A stretch of 64,000 bases of DNA from Lotus japonicus (lineage: Eukaryota > Streptophyta > Magnoliopsida > Fabales > Fabaceae): the NCBI RefSeq assembly GCF_012489685.1, contig NC_080046.1, positions 35,985,176 to 36,049,175 on the forward strand, in the 5' to 3' direction. Positions 21,501-32,705 of the stretch are shown one piece after another (the stretch's first letter is position 1; each line of letters opens with the position of its first letter). The notes under the pieces were generated by a model that was given only the letters and a program-made list of their open reading frames with translations, was not told the DNA's origin and made no database searches. Made by a program: the position numbers and the translations under genes.

Positions 21501-23147
21501 GAGTCGCTGAAATACTTGAAGGGGCAAGGTAAGTTGAACAAAAGGCATGCCAAATGGGTTGAATTTTTGGAACAATTTCCCTATGTCATAAAACACAAAA
21601 AGGGGAAAAGTAACATTGTGGCTGATGCTTTATCCAGGAGACACGTGTTGCTTTCCATGTTAGAGACTAAATTGCTAGGACTTGAACATGTGAAAGAAAT
21701 GTATGAAAAAGATGATAACTTTGCTGAAATTTTTGTGGCTTGTGAGAAAGATTCTCAAAATGGATTTTATAGGCACAATGGATTTTTATTTAAGGAAAAC
21801 AGGTTGTGTGTGCCTAAAAGTTCCATTAGAGAACTGCTTGTTAAAGAATCCCATGCTGGGGGATTAATGGGTCATTTTGGAGTCCAAAAGACTCTAGAAA
21901 CTTTACAGGAACATTTCTATTGGCCCAAAATGAAACATGATGTGATCAAGTTTTGTGAACATTGCATTGTTTGCAAGAAGGCTAAGTCTAAGGTGATGCC
22001 ACATGGTTTGTATACTTCTTTGCCAATCCCTAAATACCCTTGGGTTGACTTGTCTATGGACTTTGTTTTAGGCCTCCCTAGAACAAAGAATGGTAAGGAT
22101 TCCATTTTTGTGGTTGTTGATAGGTTTTCAAAAATGGCTCACTTTATTCCTTGCAGGAAAGCTGATGATGCTTGTCACGTTGCTGATTTGTTCTTTAAAG
22201 AAGTTGTCAGACTTCATGGGATGCCTAGAAGCATAGTTAGTGATAAGGACACCAAGTTCCTAAGTCACTTCTGGAGGACTTTATGGGGGAAGTTAGGCAC
22301 TAAACTTTTGTTCTCTACCACTTGCCACCCACAAACTGATGGGCAAACTGAGGTGGTTAATAGGACCCTAGGCACCTTGCTTAGGACTGTCCTTAAGGCC
22401 AATTTAAAGGCTTGGGAGGCGTGTTTGCCTCATGTTGAATTTGCTTACAATAGGGCTGTCCATAGCACTACCAATTGCTCTCCATTTGAAGTAGTGTATG
22501 GATTTAACCCTTTGACTCCTCTTGATTTGTTGCCTATGCCTAACATTTATGTTTTCAAGCACAAGGAAGGACAGGGCAAAGCTGAATATGTCAAGAAGAT
22601 GCATGAGCGTGTGAAGGCTCAAATTGAGAGAAAGAATGAGAGTTATGCTAGGCAAGCTAACAAGGGAAGAAAGGAGGTGGTGTTCCAACCCGGAGATTGG
22701 GTTTGGGTGCACATGAGGAAGGAAAGGTTTCCAGAACAAAGGAAATCCAAACTCCAACCTAGAGGGGATGGACCTTTTCAAGTGCTTGAGAGAATCAATA
22801 ACAATGCCTACAAAATAGAGCTTCCAGGTGAGTATAACATCGGCTCAACCTTTAATGTCTCTGATTTATCTCTCTTCGATGCAGATGGAGGAGAATTTGA
22901 TTTGAGGTCAAATCCTTTTCAAGAGGGAGGGAATGATGAGGACAAGGACAAGGACAAGGGTCATGGAGCACTAAAAGGACTTGGAGGACCAATGACTAGG
23001 GCAAGGGCTAAAATGGCCAAGGAAGCACTTCAACAGATGATAGCATTAGCTCTTGAGGAAGGAACCCATGTGCGAGAACTTGAGCCCAAATTGGTGAATT
23101 TCCTCATGAACTATGAAGAGGAAGTCGTCCAAGATCAGCCCAATTAA
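18555..23147 (+). CDS. Gag-Pol polyprotein of the CRM-type element (1530 aa, intact)
   Basis: Start chosen at ATG 18555 (MSGEEEEQ); an in-frame ATG at 18519 adds 12 atypical residues. Order of domains: gag capsid region ~67-245; CCHC knuckle C294-C297-H302-C307; protease with D381 in DGGSCTN; a charged linker with repeated KEKSETLER (~495-540); reverse transcriptase ~645-825 with YFDD at 770-773; RNase H with D919 ([11 protein letters not shown]) to ~1025; integrase zinc finger ~1100-1145; integrase core D1169, D1230, E1266 (D,D35E). The tail carries [19 protein letters not shown], then [11 protein letters not shown] and [15 protein letters not shown]. The last 70 residues are encoded inside the 3' LTR. 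There are no stops or frameshifts, and all catalytic residues looked for are present. It acts in cytoplasmic particles and then the nucleus to copy and integrate the element. Confidence 0.96.
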   Translation: MSGEEEEQPTVRLSTIEMRALTQHLENLMRRQTEEIHERLDQMENRNNSDSEGGRPRRIHENPRPARIEGVKFQIPPFKGKSDPEAYLEWELKIEHVFACNNYEEDQKVKLAAAHFSDYALVWWNKFAKERLRNEEPAVETWAEMKRIMRKRYVPSSHARDVKFKLQKLTQGSKSVEEYYKELEVLMLQANLEEDEEVTMIRFINGLSNDVRDIVELQEYVDMEELLHKATKVEQQLKRKGLARKSSTNSNSSWRDRMKNEGPSTLSKPATKPQASASSKPLEQPSKKSKEVKCFKCQGMGHYAYECASKKTMILKDDGDYTSESEGEQSEEEEEAAMNGELLMIRRMLGSQQKPKKESQRENIFHTRCSVNGQICLMIVDGGSCTNVASERMVEKLNLVTKPHPWPYKLQWLSHYGEIQVSKQVEVDFSIGKYRDKVLCDVVPMEASHILLGRPWQYDTNSDHNGSTNKISFQHHGQKITLKPLSPREVREDQKKMREKIEQERKEKSETLERKQKEKSETLEREQKEKSEILERKEICLIKKREVKRMIASKQILYLMFCKNQILNTNTFENFELPSSVKSLLQDYEDVFPTSVPSGLPPLRGIEHQIDLIPGASLPNRPAYRSNPQETTEIQRQVEELLNKGWVRNSMSPCAVPVILEPKKDGTWRMCSDCRALNNITIKYRHPIPRLDDLLDELHGACYFSKIDLKSGYNQIRIKEGDEWKTAFKSKYGLYEWLVMPFGLTNAPSTFMRLMNHVLREFIGKFVVVYFDDILVYSTTLELHVEHLRSVLSMLRKEQLFANLEKCTFCTDHVVLLGFVVSSKGVQVDEEKIKAIQEWPTPKSVGDVRSFHGLASFYRRFVKDFSTLAAPLNEVVKKNVGFHWGKNQEEAFAALKHKLTHAPILALPNFAKSFELECDASNVGIGAVLLQEGHPIAYFSEKLSGAALNYSTYDKELYALVRALKTWQHYLLPKEFVIHSDHESLKYLKGQGKLNKRHAKWVEFLEQFPYVIKHKKGKSNIVADALSRRHVLLSMLETKLLGLEHVKEMYEKDDNFAEIFVACEKDSQNGFYRHNGFLFKENRLCVPKSSIRELLVKESHAGGLMGHFGVQKTLETLQEHFYWPKMKHDVIKFCEHCIVCKKAKSKVMPHGLYTSLPIPKYPWVDLSMDFVLGLPRTKNGKDSIFVVVDRFSKMAHFIPCRKADDACHVADLFFKEVVRLHGMPRSIVSDKDTKFLSHFWRTLWGKLGTKLLFSTTCHPQTDGQTEVVNRTLGTLLRTVLKANLKAWEACLPHVEFAYNRAVHSTTNCSPFEVVYGFNPLTPLDLLPMPNIYVFKHKEGQGKAEYVKKMHERVKAQIERKNESYARQANKGRKEVVFQPGDWVWVHMRKERFPEQRKSKLQPRGDGPFQVLERINNNAYKIELPGEYNIGSTFNVSDLSLFDADGGEFDLRSNPFQEGGNDEDKDKDKGHGALKGLGGPMTRARAKMAKEALQQMIALALEEGTHVRELEPKLVNFLMNYEEEVVQDQPN
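22921..22933 (+). other. Polypurine tract of the CRM-type element (inside the coding region)
   Basis: AAGAGGGAGGGAA directly precedes the 3' LTR start TGATGAGG. It lies within gag-pol, encoding part of QEGGN, so the same bases serve as primer and codons. Confidence 0.85.
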
Positions 23148-23849
23148 TTGGAGCTGAGTTCGAATTTTATTTCTAGTTTTTTTTTTCAATCCAATAAGTC
23201 CCTAATACACCAAGGATGCATTAGCAATTAATGGACCTGAAGTGGAGGCATGTGGGGCGTGAATAAGAAGGCTTTAAGGGAGGAATATTCCAAGTTTGCA
23301 TCAGCTCTTGATAGCTGAAGTAAAACTCCAAGAATCTCTTTCAATTGAAGTTAATTTCCTGTTTTTGTTTAATGTAATGAGAGAAAGTTTAGGGGCTGTT
23401 ACAAGCTGAGCTTGACCAGCTCATTAGGAGTTTTTATTTGAATTTTCAGTTCAGAATTGGATGTTAAAACTCCATAATTAGTCATTAATTGGAGTTAAGA
23501 CCATGACTCACCTTTGTAATTCAAAACAAAGCCAAACTCTTTTTAAAGGGAGGGACGGCCAAGCATGGAGAACATGAATGAATAAGATTATTTTTTTTCT
23601 GAGTTAGTTCAGTTTGTTGAGAGTGATTCTCATATCCCTTGAGTGATTCAGGACCTTGACTTATCAAAGGTTTGCCACCACCTTTGTGTGACGTCTGCAC
23701 TTCCATATCCATAAAGTTCCATTCCAATTCTGTCCATCTTTTCCTTGCACGAAATTCTTCTTTGTTTTTCCCTTCAAACTCTGATTTCTCAAGTCCTAAA
23801 ATCATCCTAGACGATCCATCAAGCCCTTGCATCAACTTGGGGCATATTA
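22934..23849 (+). mobile_element. 3' LTR of the CRM-type element
   Basis: 916 bp, TGATGAGG...GGGGCATATTA. The terminal CA of the 5' LTR is TA here. It encodes the last 70 residues of the polyprotein before the stop at 23145-23147. It is followed by the right TSD GTACA. Confidence 0.93.
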
Positions 23850-23854
23850 GTACA
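23850..23854 (+). repeat. Right TSD (GTACA) of the CRM-type element
   Basis: Matches 17025-17029 exactly; satellite sequence TTTGCACCAAAGG resumes directly after it. Confidence 0.92.
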
Positions 23855-25297
23855 TTTGCACCAAAGGAGAATGAGGCCAACATATAACCTTTGAGTGGAG
23901 AAATTACTCTCTAATGACAAAAAGTGTCTTTTTCTACTACCATAAGTTTAAGCTCATGATATTCCTTTACCGAATGTGATGCAAGTTCGTAGAGCTAACC
24001 TAAATATGGGTGTTTAGGGTTTAGATTTTAGGGTTTAGGGTAAGACAAATGGGCAAAGAGGCAAACAAATAGCTTTTGAGAGGACATAAATTTAATATCG
24101 ATGTTATTAATCCATTGTATGTGATATAATTTCGTAGAGCTCAATTAAAACTTACTACAAATGCAGATTTGTAAAGAAATAAGTACAAAAGAACCAAAGA
24201 AGAATGAGGCCAACATGTAGCTTTTGAGTGGAAAAATTCCTCTCTAATGACAAAAAGTGTCTTTTTGTACCACCATAAGTTTAAGCTCATGATATTCCTC
24301 CACCGAATGTGATGCAAGTTCGTAGAGCTCAACTAAATGTGGGTGTTTAGGGTTTAAGGTTTAGGGTTTAGAGTAGGAAAAAAGTATAAAGAGGCCAACG
24401 TATAGCTTTTGAGAGGACATAAATATAAAATAGATGTTATTAATCCATTGTATGTGATATGAGTTCGTAGAACTCAACTAAAACTTACAACAAATGGAGA
24501 ATTGTAAAGAAATAAGTACATTTGCACGAAAGGAGAATGAGGCCAACATATAACCTTTGAGTGGAGAAATTACTCTCTAATGACAAAAAGTGTCTTTTTC
24601 TACTACCATAAGTTTAAGCTCATGATATTCCTTTACCGAATGTGATGCAAGTTCGTAGAGCTAACCTAAATATGGGTGTTTAGGGTTTAGATTTTAGGGT
24701 TTAGGGTTTAGGGTAAGACAAATGGGCAAAGAGGCAAACAAATAGCTTTTGAGAGGACATAAATTTAATATCGATGTTATTAATCCATTGTATGTGATAT
24801 AATTTCGTAGAGCTCAATTAAAACTTACTACAAATGCAGATTTGTAAAGAAATAAGTACAAAAGAACCAAAGGAGAATGAGGCCAACATGTAGCTTTTGA
24901 GTGGAAAAATTCCTATCTAATGACAAAATTTGTCTTTTTGTACCACCATAAGTTTAAGCTCATGATATTCCTCCACCGAATGTGATGCAAGTTCGTAGAG
25001 CTCAACTAAATGTGGGTGTTTAGGGTTTAAGGTTTAGGGTTTAGAGTAGGAAAGAAGTATAAAGAGGCCAACGTATAGCTTTTGAGAGGACATAAATATA
25101 AAATAGATATTATTAATTCATTGTATGTAATATGAGTTCGTACAACTCAACTAAAACTTACAACAAATGGAGAATTGTAACGAAATAAGTACATTTGCAC
25201 CAAAGGAGAATGAGGCCAACATATAACTTTTGAGTGGAGAAATTACTCTCTAATGACAAAAAGTTTCTTTTTGTACTACCTTAAGTTTAAGGTCATG

Positions 25298-25302
25298 ATA
25301 TT
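25298..25302 (+). repeat. Left TSD (ATATT) of the solo LTR
   Basis: ATATT is repeated at 26328-26332. Joining across the LTR restores GGTCATGATATTCCTTTACC, the intact satellite sequence. Confidence 0.92.
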
Positions 25303-26327
25303 TGATACGCCCCAAGTTGATGCAAGGGCTGCAATGGATCGTCTAGGATTGATCTTGGATGATGAGAACTCTGAAATGTGAGAAAGAAGAAGAAGAATTT
25401 CGTGATGGAAGGGAAATGGACAGAAAAGAGGGGAAGTTTTAGTGAAATGGAAGATGAAGACTTCACACAAAGGTGGTGACAAACCCTTGATAAGCCTAAT
25501 TCTTGAATCACTCAAGAACTATGAGAATCACTCTCACAAATCTGAATCACTCAGAAAAGAAAATACTAATTCATTCATAATCTGTCTATTACATTGAAGG
25601 AGTGGTCCTTATAAAGAAGAAGGAAATTCAGCCTAGTTACAAAAAAATGATGAGGTGTAATTTCTCTAGAAGAATCCTAGGCTAGGAGTTACAAATTAAA
25701 AGAGGAAGATAGTGATATGCTTCAGCCCTGAACGTGTTTTTAGTGGCTGATTGCTTCATGTAACTCCCTTTCTTGATTGTTATTCTGACCAGGGAATATA
25801 GCATTCAATGCTCTTTATGAACTTAATTTCCCTTTCTTTGTAACTCCATTCTTGGCTTTGAAAGCTCTTCAATCCTTTGACTTTGCTGATGTAACTCCTC
25901 CATTCAGAACTTATTGAAATTCAAACACATTCAAAGAGTTTTAAGAAAGGAATGGATCCCTCCCTTTAAGCCCTTCATGCGCCACATGCAAACACACACC
26001 ACTTGAAGTGGATTAAACACACTAAAATAAAATTCAGCAACATAATGCATTTGGATCCAACTTATTCAATTGGTCCTTTGCATTTTTATTGAAATAAAAT
26101 AAAACAGAACATCACATGGCAGCCCCTATGCGTGGGCTGGCTCTTCTTCTTGGGCCTGAATGATCATCATGATTTTTGGTTCCATCTCTTCTACCACTTT
26201 GTCTTCAAGAATGGTTGCCACTACTTGCTGAAGAGTCTCTTTGGCCTTTTTAGCTCTAGCCCTTGTCATTGGTCCTCCAAGTCCTTTTAGGGCTCCATGA
26301 CCCTTGTCCTTGTCCTTGTCCTCATCA
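25303..26327 (-). mobile_element. Solo LTR of a diverged CRM-type subfamily (1025 bp, minus strand)
   Basis: Read on the minus strand it begins TGATGAGGACAAGGAC and ends CAACTTGGGGCGTATCA, homologous to both ends of the LTRs at 17030-23849 but clearly diverged and ~110 bp longer. Flanked by perfect ATATT duplications with no internal region, so it is a solo LTR left by recombination between two LTRs. With LTR plus one TSD (1030 bp) removed, the satellite HOR spacing from 24141 to 27183 is 2012 bp exactly, which confirms the boundaries. Confidence 0.94.
26126..26326 (-). pseudogene. LTR-encoded C-terminal tail of Gag-Pol, stranded in the solo LTR
   Basis: From the LTR start the minus strand stays open for 66 codons to TAG. 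It begins [19 protein letters not shown], identical to the tail of the intact element, continues MTRARAKKAKETLQQ, then diverges to an acidic end (QAQEEEPAHA). The rest of the polyprotein was lost when the solo LTR formed, so it cannot be expressed normally. It shows that LTR-encoded coding is shared across subfamilies. Confidence 0.85.
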
Positions 26328-26332
26328 ATATT
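26328..26332 (+). repeat. Right TSD (ATATT) of the solo LTR
   Basis: Matches 25298-25302; satellite sequence CCTTTACCGAATG follows. Confidence 0.92.
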
Positions 26333-29300
26333 CCTTTACCGAATGTGATGCAAGTTCGTAGAGCTCAACTAAATTTGGGTGTTTAGGGTTTAGGTTTTAG
26401 GGTTTAGGGTTTAGGGTAAGACAAATGGGTAAAGAGGCAAACAAATAGCTTTTGAGAGGACATAAATTTAAAATCGATGTTATTAATCCATTGTATGTGA
26501 TATAATTTCGTAGAGCTCAATTAAAACTTACTACAAATGCAGATTTGTAAAGAAATAAGTACAAAAGAACCAAAGGAGAATGAGGCCAACATGTAGCTTT
26601 TGAGTGGAAAAATTCCTATCTAATGACAAAATTTGTCTTTTTGTACCACCATAAGTTTAAGCTCATGATATTCCTCCACCGAATGTGATGCAAGTTCGTA
26701 GAGCTCAACTAAATGTGGGTGTTTAGGGTTTAGGGTTTAGAGTACGAAAAAAGTATAAAGAGGCCAACGTATAGCTTTTGAGAGGACATAAATATAAAAT
26801 AGATGTTATTAATTCATTGTATGTGATATGAGTTCGTAGAACTCAACTAAAACTTACAACAAATGGAGAATTGTAAAGAAATAAGTACATTTGCACCAAA
26901 GGAGAATGAGGCCAACATATAACCTTTGAGTGGAGAAATTACTCTCTAATGACAAAAAGTGTCTTTTTCTACTACCATAAGTTTAAGCTCATGATATTCC
27001 TTTACCGAATGTGATGCAAGTTCGTAGAGCTAACCTAAATATGGGTGTTTAGGGTTTAGATTTTAGGGTTTAGGGTTTAGGGTAAGACAAATGGGCAAAG
27101 AGGCAAACAAATAGCTTTTGAGAGGACATAAATTTAATATCGATGTTATTAATCCATTGTATGTGATATAATTTCGTAGAGCTCAATTAAAACTTACTAC
27201 AAATGCAGATTTGTAAAGAAATAAGTACAAAATAACCAAAGAAGAATGAGGCCAACATGTAGCTTTTGAGTGGAAAAATTCCTCTCTAATGACAAAAAGT
27301 GTCTTTTTGTACCACCATAAGTTTAAGCTCATGATATTCCTCCACCGAATGTGATGCAAGTTCGTAGAGCTCAACTAAATGTGGGTGTTTAGGGTTTAAG
27401 GTTTAGGGTTTAGAGTAGGAAAAAAGTATAAAGAGGCCAACGTATAGCTTTTGAGAGGACATAAATATAAAATAGATGTTATTAATCCATTGTATGTGAT
27501 ATGAGTTCGTAGAACTCAACTAAAACTTACAACAAATGGAGAATTGTAAAGAAATAAGTACATTTGCACGAAAGGAGAATGAGGCCAACATATAACCTTT
27601 GAGTGGAGAAATTACTCTCTAATGACAAAAAGTGTCTTTTTGTACTACCATAAGTTTAAGCTCATGATATTCCTTTACCGAATGTGATGCAAGTTCGTAG
27701 AGCTAACCTAAATATGGGTGTTTAGGGTTTAGATTTTAGGGTTTAGGGTTTAGGGTAAGACAAATGGGTAAAGAGGCAAACAAATAGCTTTTGAGAGGAC
27801 ATAAATTTAAAATCGATGTTATTAATCCATTGTATGTGATATAATTTCGTAGAGCTCAATTAAAACTTACTACAAATGCAGATTTGTAAAGAAATAAGTA
27901 CAAAAGAACCAAAGGAGAATGAGGCCAACATGTAGCTTTTGAGTGGAAAAATTCCTCTCTAATGACAAAAAGTGTCTTTTTGTACCACCATACGTTTAAG
28001 CTCATGATATTCCTCCACCGAATGTGAAGCAAGTTCGTAGAGCTCAACTAAATGTGGGTGTTTAGGGTTTAAGGTTTAGGGTTTAGAGTAGGAAAAAAGT
28101 ATAAAGAGGCCAACGTATAGCTTTTGAGAGGACATAAATATAAAATAGATATTATTAATTCATTGAATGTAATATGAGTTCGTACAACTCAACTAAAACT
28201 TACAACAAATGGAGAATTGTAACGAAATAAGTACATTTGCACCAAAGGAGAATGAGGCCAACATATAACTTTTGAGTGGAGAAATTACTCTCTAATGACA
28301 AAAAGTTTCTTTTTGTACTAACTTAAGTTTAAGGTCATGATATTCCTTTACCGAATGTGATGCAAGTTCGTAGAGCTCAACTAAATTTGGGTGTTTAGGG
28401 TTTAGGTTTTAGGGTTTAGGGTTTAGGGTAAGACAAATGGGTAAAGAGGCAAACAAATAGGTTTTGAGAGGAAATAAATTTAAAATCGATGTTATTAATC
28501 CATTGTATGTGATATAATTTCGTAGAGCTCAATTAAAACTTACTACAAATGCAGATTTGTAAAGAAATAAGTACAAAAGATTAAAAGGAGAATGAGGCCA
28601 ACATGTAGCTTTTGAGTGGAAAAATTCCTATCTAATGACAAAATTTGTCTTTTTGTACCACCATAAGTTTAAGCTCATGATATTCCTCCACCGAATGTGA
28701 TGCAAGTTCGTAGAGCTCAACTAAATGTGGGTGTTTAGGGTTTAAGGTTTAGGGTTTAGAGTAGGAAAAAAGTATAAAGAGGCCAACGTATAGCTTTTGA
28801 GAGGACATAAATATAAAATAGATATTATTAATTCATTGTATGTAATATGAGTTCGTACAACTCAACTAAAACTTACAACAAATGGAGAATTGTAACGAAA
28901 TAAGTACATTTGCACCAAAGGAGAATGAGGCCAACATATAACTTTTGAGTGGAGAAATTACTCTCTAATGACAAAAAGTTTCTTTTTGTACTACCTTAAG
29001 TTTAAGGTCATGATATTCCTTTACCGAATGTGATGCAAGTTCGTAGAGCTCAACTAAATTTGGGTGTTTAGGGTTTAGGGTTTAGGGTAAGACAAATGGG
29101 TAAAGAGGCAAACAAATAGCTTTTGAGAGGACATAAATTTAAAATCGATGTTATTAATCCAATGTATGTGATATAATTTCGTAGAGCTCAATTAAAACTT
29201 ACTACAAATGCAGATTTGTAAAGAAATAAGTACAAAAGAACCAAAGGAGAATGAGGCCAACATGTAGCTTTTGAGTGGAAAAATTCCTATCTAATGACAA

Positions 29301-29878
29301 AATTTGTCTTTTTGTACCACCATAAGTTTAAGCTCATGATATTCCTCCACCGAATGTGATGCAAGTTCGTAGAGCTCAACTAAATGTGGGTGTTTAGGGT
29401 TTAAGGTTTAGGGTTTAGAGTAGGAAAAAAGTATAAAGAGGCCAACGTATAGCTTTTGAGAGGACATAAATATAAAATAGATATTATTAATTCATTGTCT
29501 GTAATATGAGTTCGTACAACTCAACTAAAACTTACAACAAATGGAGAATTGTAACGAAATAAGTACATTTGCACCAAAGGAGAATGAGGCCAACATATAA
29601 CTTTTGAGTGGAGAAATTACTCTCTAATGACAAAAAGTTTCTTTTTGTACTACCTTAAGTTTAAGGTCATGATATTCCTTTACCGAATGTGATGCAAGTT
29701 CGTAGAGCTCAACTAAATTTGGGTGTTTAGGTTTTAGGTTTTAGGGTTTAGGGTTTAGGGTAAGACAAATGGGTAAAGAGGCAAACAAATAGCTTTTGAG
29801 AGGACATAAATTTAAAATGAATGTTATTAATCCATTGTATGTGATATAATTTCGTAGAGCTCAATTAAAACTTACTAC
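26328..29878 (+). repeat. Telomere-motif satellite array, right block
   Basis: Same orientation as the preceding blocks, with equivalent points at 27183 and 27856 (673 bp apart). The heptamer tracts vary; one at ~29062 is shortened to a plain run without the TTTAGG interruption. The array breaks at 29878 inside AAAACTTACTAC, where a SIRE-type element has inserted. Confidence 0.94.
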
Positions 29879-31153
29879 TGTAAGATCAAGTTTTGATCTA
29901 GTAGTACAACTCTATGTTTTGATGATTACAAGTTAACCTTTTGATATGAACAATTGTGGTACTCTAACGTGTTTTTCTGAGTGTGCTATTTACAGGCTCT
30001 GACCCTGACTCAATTTCACACAAATCAGAAGCACTGTGTATAAAGGGTAACCCAAGCAACGCTTTCGCATTCACCATGTTCAGTATGAACAGTGGAAAAG
30101 CTTCAGAAGATCTGAAGCTATACAAACTCTGATGAGGACTCAGTCGCTAGAAGCTCTGATGATCCAGAAGTTCTGACAACCAAGAAACACTGAAGGTTCA
30201 GATGTTCCGATGGTGTAGAAGACTCTGAAGATCCAGAAGCTGAATAGTGGAAACTCTGAAGTCCAGAAGCAAGAAACTCTGAAGGCCATGTTCTTCCCTC
30301 TGAGTTCAGAATCAGAAGATACAATGGTCAGAGGATCTGTGCTATCCCTCTGACTCTGATCAACCGGCTTCACAAGTTCCAATACGAAGCATTCCTCTGA
30401 TCAGAAGTCTCCTAGGTTAAAAGGTCAAGTCGCTATCCAAGTACAAAAGCAAGTGTACCTTCCTGACGACCTACCTAACGTTCTCAGCCACAGCAGAAGC
30501 TGGATTTTCCAGAACTGCCCTCCAACGGTAGCATTTCCCATGCAACGCTCAACCCTAATCCTTGGAGTATATATAGAGGCTGAAGATTGAAAGAAGCGGC
30601 TAAGAAACTAAGAAGCAACACACGCGCAAGACATTCAAAATATTCTAAGCTTTCTTTCATCTTGTAATTTATTTAGTTTACACTCAGCTTATTCAGAAGC
30701 AAACCCTTGTAAACACCAACCTCAAACAGTTGTTTGATTTTCCTTAAGGGACCGGGTAGGTCAGTATCCTTAAGAAGACTAAGAGAGTGAATCTTAGTGG
30801 TGATTCCTTTAGGAGATCAAGGTTGATCGGATCCTAGAGAAGACTAAGAGAGTGAATCTTAGTGTGAGCTAAGTCAGTGTAATTGTTAGTCACTTGTAGG
30901 TTTCAAGTGCAGTTGTAACTCTTACCTGATTAGTGGATTGCCTTCATTCTAAGAAGGAAGAAATCACCTTAACGGGTGGACTGGAGTAGCTTGAGTGATT
31001 TATCAAGTGAACCAGGATAAAATCCTTGTGTGCTTTTCTATCTCTATCTTTTGCACTTAGTTCTCGAAAAGATTTGTTAAAATCTTTAAGGTGGTAGTTT
31101 TGTACTAAAAACGTTATTCAAACCCCCCCTTTCTACCGTTTTTCATACCTTCA
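29879..31153 (+). mobile_element. 5' LTR of the SIRE-type element (1275 bp)
   Basis: TGTAAGATCAAG...CATACCTTCA, bounded on the left by satellite and on the right by the primer-binding site. It includes a stretch of degenerate short repeats around AGAAGCTCTGAAGATCC (30100-30340) and a TATA box at 30568. Short minus-strand ORFs here look fortuitous. Confidence 0.88.
30568..30575 (+). promoter_or_regulatory. Putative TATA box of the SIRE-type LTR
   Basis: TATATATA followed by GAGGCTGAAG, about 690 bp into the LTR, fits a U3 promoter core. Confidence 0.6.
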
Positions 31154-31155
31154 AT

Positions 31156-31167
31156 TGGTATCAGAGC
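31156..31167 (+). other. Primer-binding site, initiator tRNA-Met
   Basis: TGGTATCAGAGC is the exact plant initiator tRNA-Met complement, two bases after the LTR end. Confidence 0.92.
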
Positions 31168-31225
31168 GCAAGTTCTGATTACCACACCTAACAGTGTTCA
31201 GTGATCCGGGCCGGTGTGAAAAACA

Positions 31226-32605
31226 ATGGCTGCCACCACCAGTGAAACTCAAAGAGATGGTTACAACGCAAAGCCTCCTATGTTCGATGGTCAAAGGTTC
31301 GAATATTGGAAAGATAGACTGGAAAGTTTCTTTCTGGGTTTCGATGCAGATCTCTGGGATATTATTGTGGATGGCTATGAGCGTCCAGTTGATGCAGATG
31401 GCAAAAAGATCCCAAGGTCAGAGATGTCTGCAGATCAAAAGAAGCTGTACTCACAACATCATAAAGCAAGAGCAATTCTTCTAAGTGCTATCTCCTATGA
31501 GGAGTACCAGAAGATTACAGATCGTGAGTTTGCTAAAGGCATTTTTGATTCTCTGAAGATGTCTCATGAAGGAAACAAGAAAGTCAAAGAATCAAAGGCA
31601 TTGTCTTTGATCCAAAAGTATGAATCCTTCATCATGGAGCCAAATGAGTCCATTGAAGAAATGTTCTCCAGATTTCAACTGCTTGTAGCTGGCATACGTC
31701 CTCTCAACAAGAGCTACACAACAAAAGATCACGTCATAAGGGTCATCAGGTGTCTTCCTGAAAGTTGGATGCCTTTGGTGACTTCAATAGAGCTCACGAG
31801 AGATGTTGAGAATATGAGTTTAGAAGAACTCATCAGCATTTTGAAATGCCATGAGCTGAAGCGCTCAGAGATGCAAGATCTGAGGAAAAAGTCCATAGCC
31901 TTGAAATCCAAATCTGAAAAGGCTAAGGTTGAGAAGTCAAAGGCTCTTCAAGCTGAAGAAGAAGAATCTGAAGAAGCATCAGAAGATTCTGATGAAGATG
32001 AGCTGACTCTGATCTCCAAGAGACTCAACCGCATCTGGAAGCACAGGCAGAGCAAGTTCAAAGGCTCTGGAAAGGCAAGAGGAAAGTCTGAATCCTCAGG
32101 TCAGAAGAAGTCATCAATCAAGGAAGTCACTTGCTTTGAGTGCAAAGAATCAGGGCACTACAAAAGTGACTGTCCAAAATTGAAGAAGGACAAGAAGCCA
32201 AAGAAGCACTTCAAGACCAAGAAGAGTCTGATGGTGACATTCGATGAATCAGAGTCAGAGGATGTTGACTCTGATGGTGAAGTCCAAGGACTCATGGCTA
32301 TTGTCAAAGACAAAGGAACAGAGTCAAAGGAAGCTGTTGACTCTGACTCAGAATCAGAAGGAGATCCAGACTCTGACGATGAAAATGAGATATCCTTGAT
32401 AGCTCCACTGAAACACCAATCATGGTATCTGGACAGTGGATGCTCGCGTCACATGACGGGAGAAAAGCGTATGTTCCGAGAGCTGAAACTTAAGCCTGGA
32501 GGCGAAGTTGGCTTTGGAGGAAATGAAAAGGGTAAAATTATTGGTACTGGTACTATTTGTGTAGATAGTAGTCCATGCATTGATAATGTTTTATTGGTAG
32601 ACGGC
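31226..32605 (+). CDS. Copia Gag-Pol, N-terminal part (gag, zinc knuckle, protease start)
   Basis: Starts at ATG 31226 (MAATTSETQRDG), 58 bp after the primer-binding site. The gag core (PPMFDGQRFEYWKDRLESFF, and NESIEEMFSRFQLLVAGI) spans about residues 18-240. A lysine/glutamate-rich linker follows, then a CCHC knuckle at C303-C306-H311-C316, an acidic serine-rich stretch (SESEGDPDSDDENE) and the protease motif LDSGCSRHMTG with D403. The frame reads on into the gap at 32606; any residues beyond that are not real sequence. The family polyprotein would continue with integrase, reverse transcriptase and RNase H. The visible part has no stops. Gag forms the virus-like particle; the protease cuts the polyprotein. 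Confidence 0.92.
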
Positions 32606-32705
32606 NNNNNNNNNNNNNNNNNNNNNNNNNNNNNNNNNNNNNNNNNNNNNNNNNNNNNNNNNNNNNNNNNNNNNNNNNNNNNNNNNNNNNNNNNNNNNNN
32701 NNNNN
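32606..32705. other. Assembly gap (100 N)
   Basis: Exactly 100 N, the usual placeholder for a gap of unknown size. It separates a truncated SIRE-type element from a different satellite, so what lies between is unknown. Confidence 0.99.

Larger units (their letters stand above)
17030..23849 (+). mobile_element. Full-length CRM-type Ty3/gypsy retrotransposon (6820 bp)
   Basis: A complete element: 5' LTR 17030-17945, primer-binding site, leader, one intact gag-pol ORF, polypurine tract, 3' LTR 22934-23849, and a perfect 5-bp TSD in the satellite array. By eye, the two 916-bp LTRs differ at about seven positions with no length change, so insertion was recent. Reverse transcriptase wording ([18 protein letters not shown]), the DGGSCTN protease and the GPMTRARAK tail encoded in the LTR point to the CRM (centromeric retrotransposon) chromovirus clade. 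CRM elements are known for preferring centromeric chromatin. With an unbroken ORF and all cis signals visible, this copy may be autonomous. Confidence 0.95.
23850..25302 (+). repeat. Telomere-motif satellite array, middle block
   Basis: Continues the array in the same phase and orientation after the CRM-type insertion. The equivalent point at 24141 is 8830 bp from 15311; subtracting 6825 bp (element plus one TSD) leaves 2005, one heptamer short of the 2012-bp HOR. It ends at the solo LTR. Confidence 0.94.
29879..32605 (+). mobile_element. SIRE-type Ty1/copia element, 5' part (cut by assembly gap)
   Basis: 5' LTR, primer-binding site and the gag/protease portion of a copia element inserted in the telomere-motif satellite; the rest is lost in the gap at 32606. 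The long LTR, initiator tRNA-Met site and gag with a long acidic, lysine-rich linker and CCHC knuckle fit the SIRE/Maximus lineage. The left flanking pentamer is ACTAC; its partner would lie beyond the gap. Confidence 0.9.

Noticed and set aside
10628..28047. Repeated 63-codon minus-strand ORFs in the telomere-motif satellite
   Set aside because: They recur only because the monomer recurs, have no recognisable domain, and sequence changes do not respect codons.
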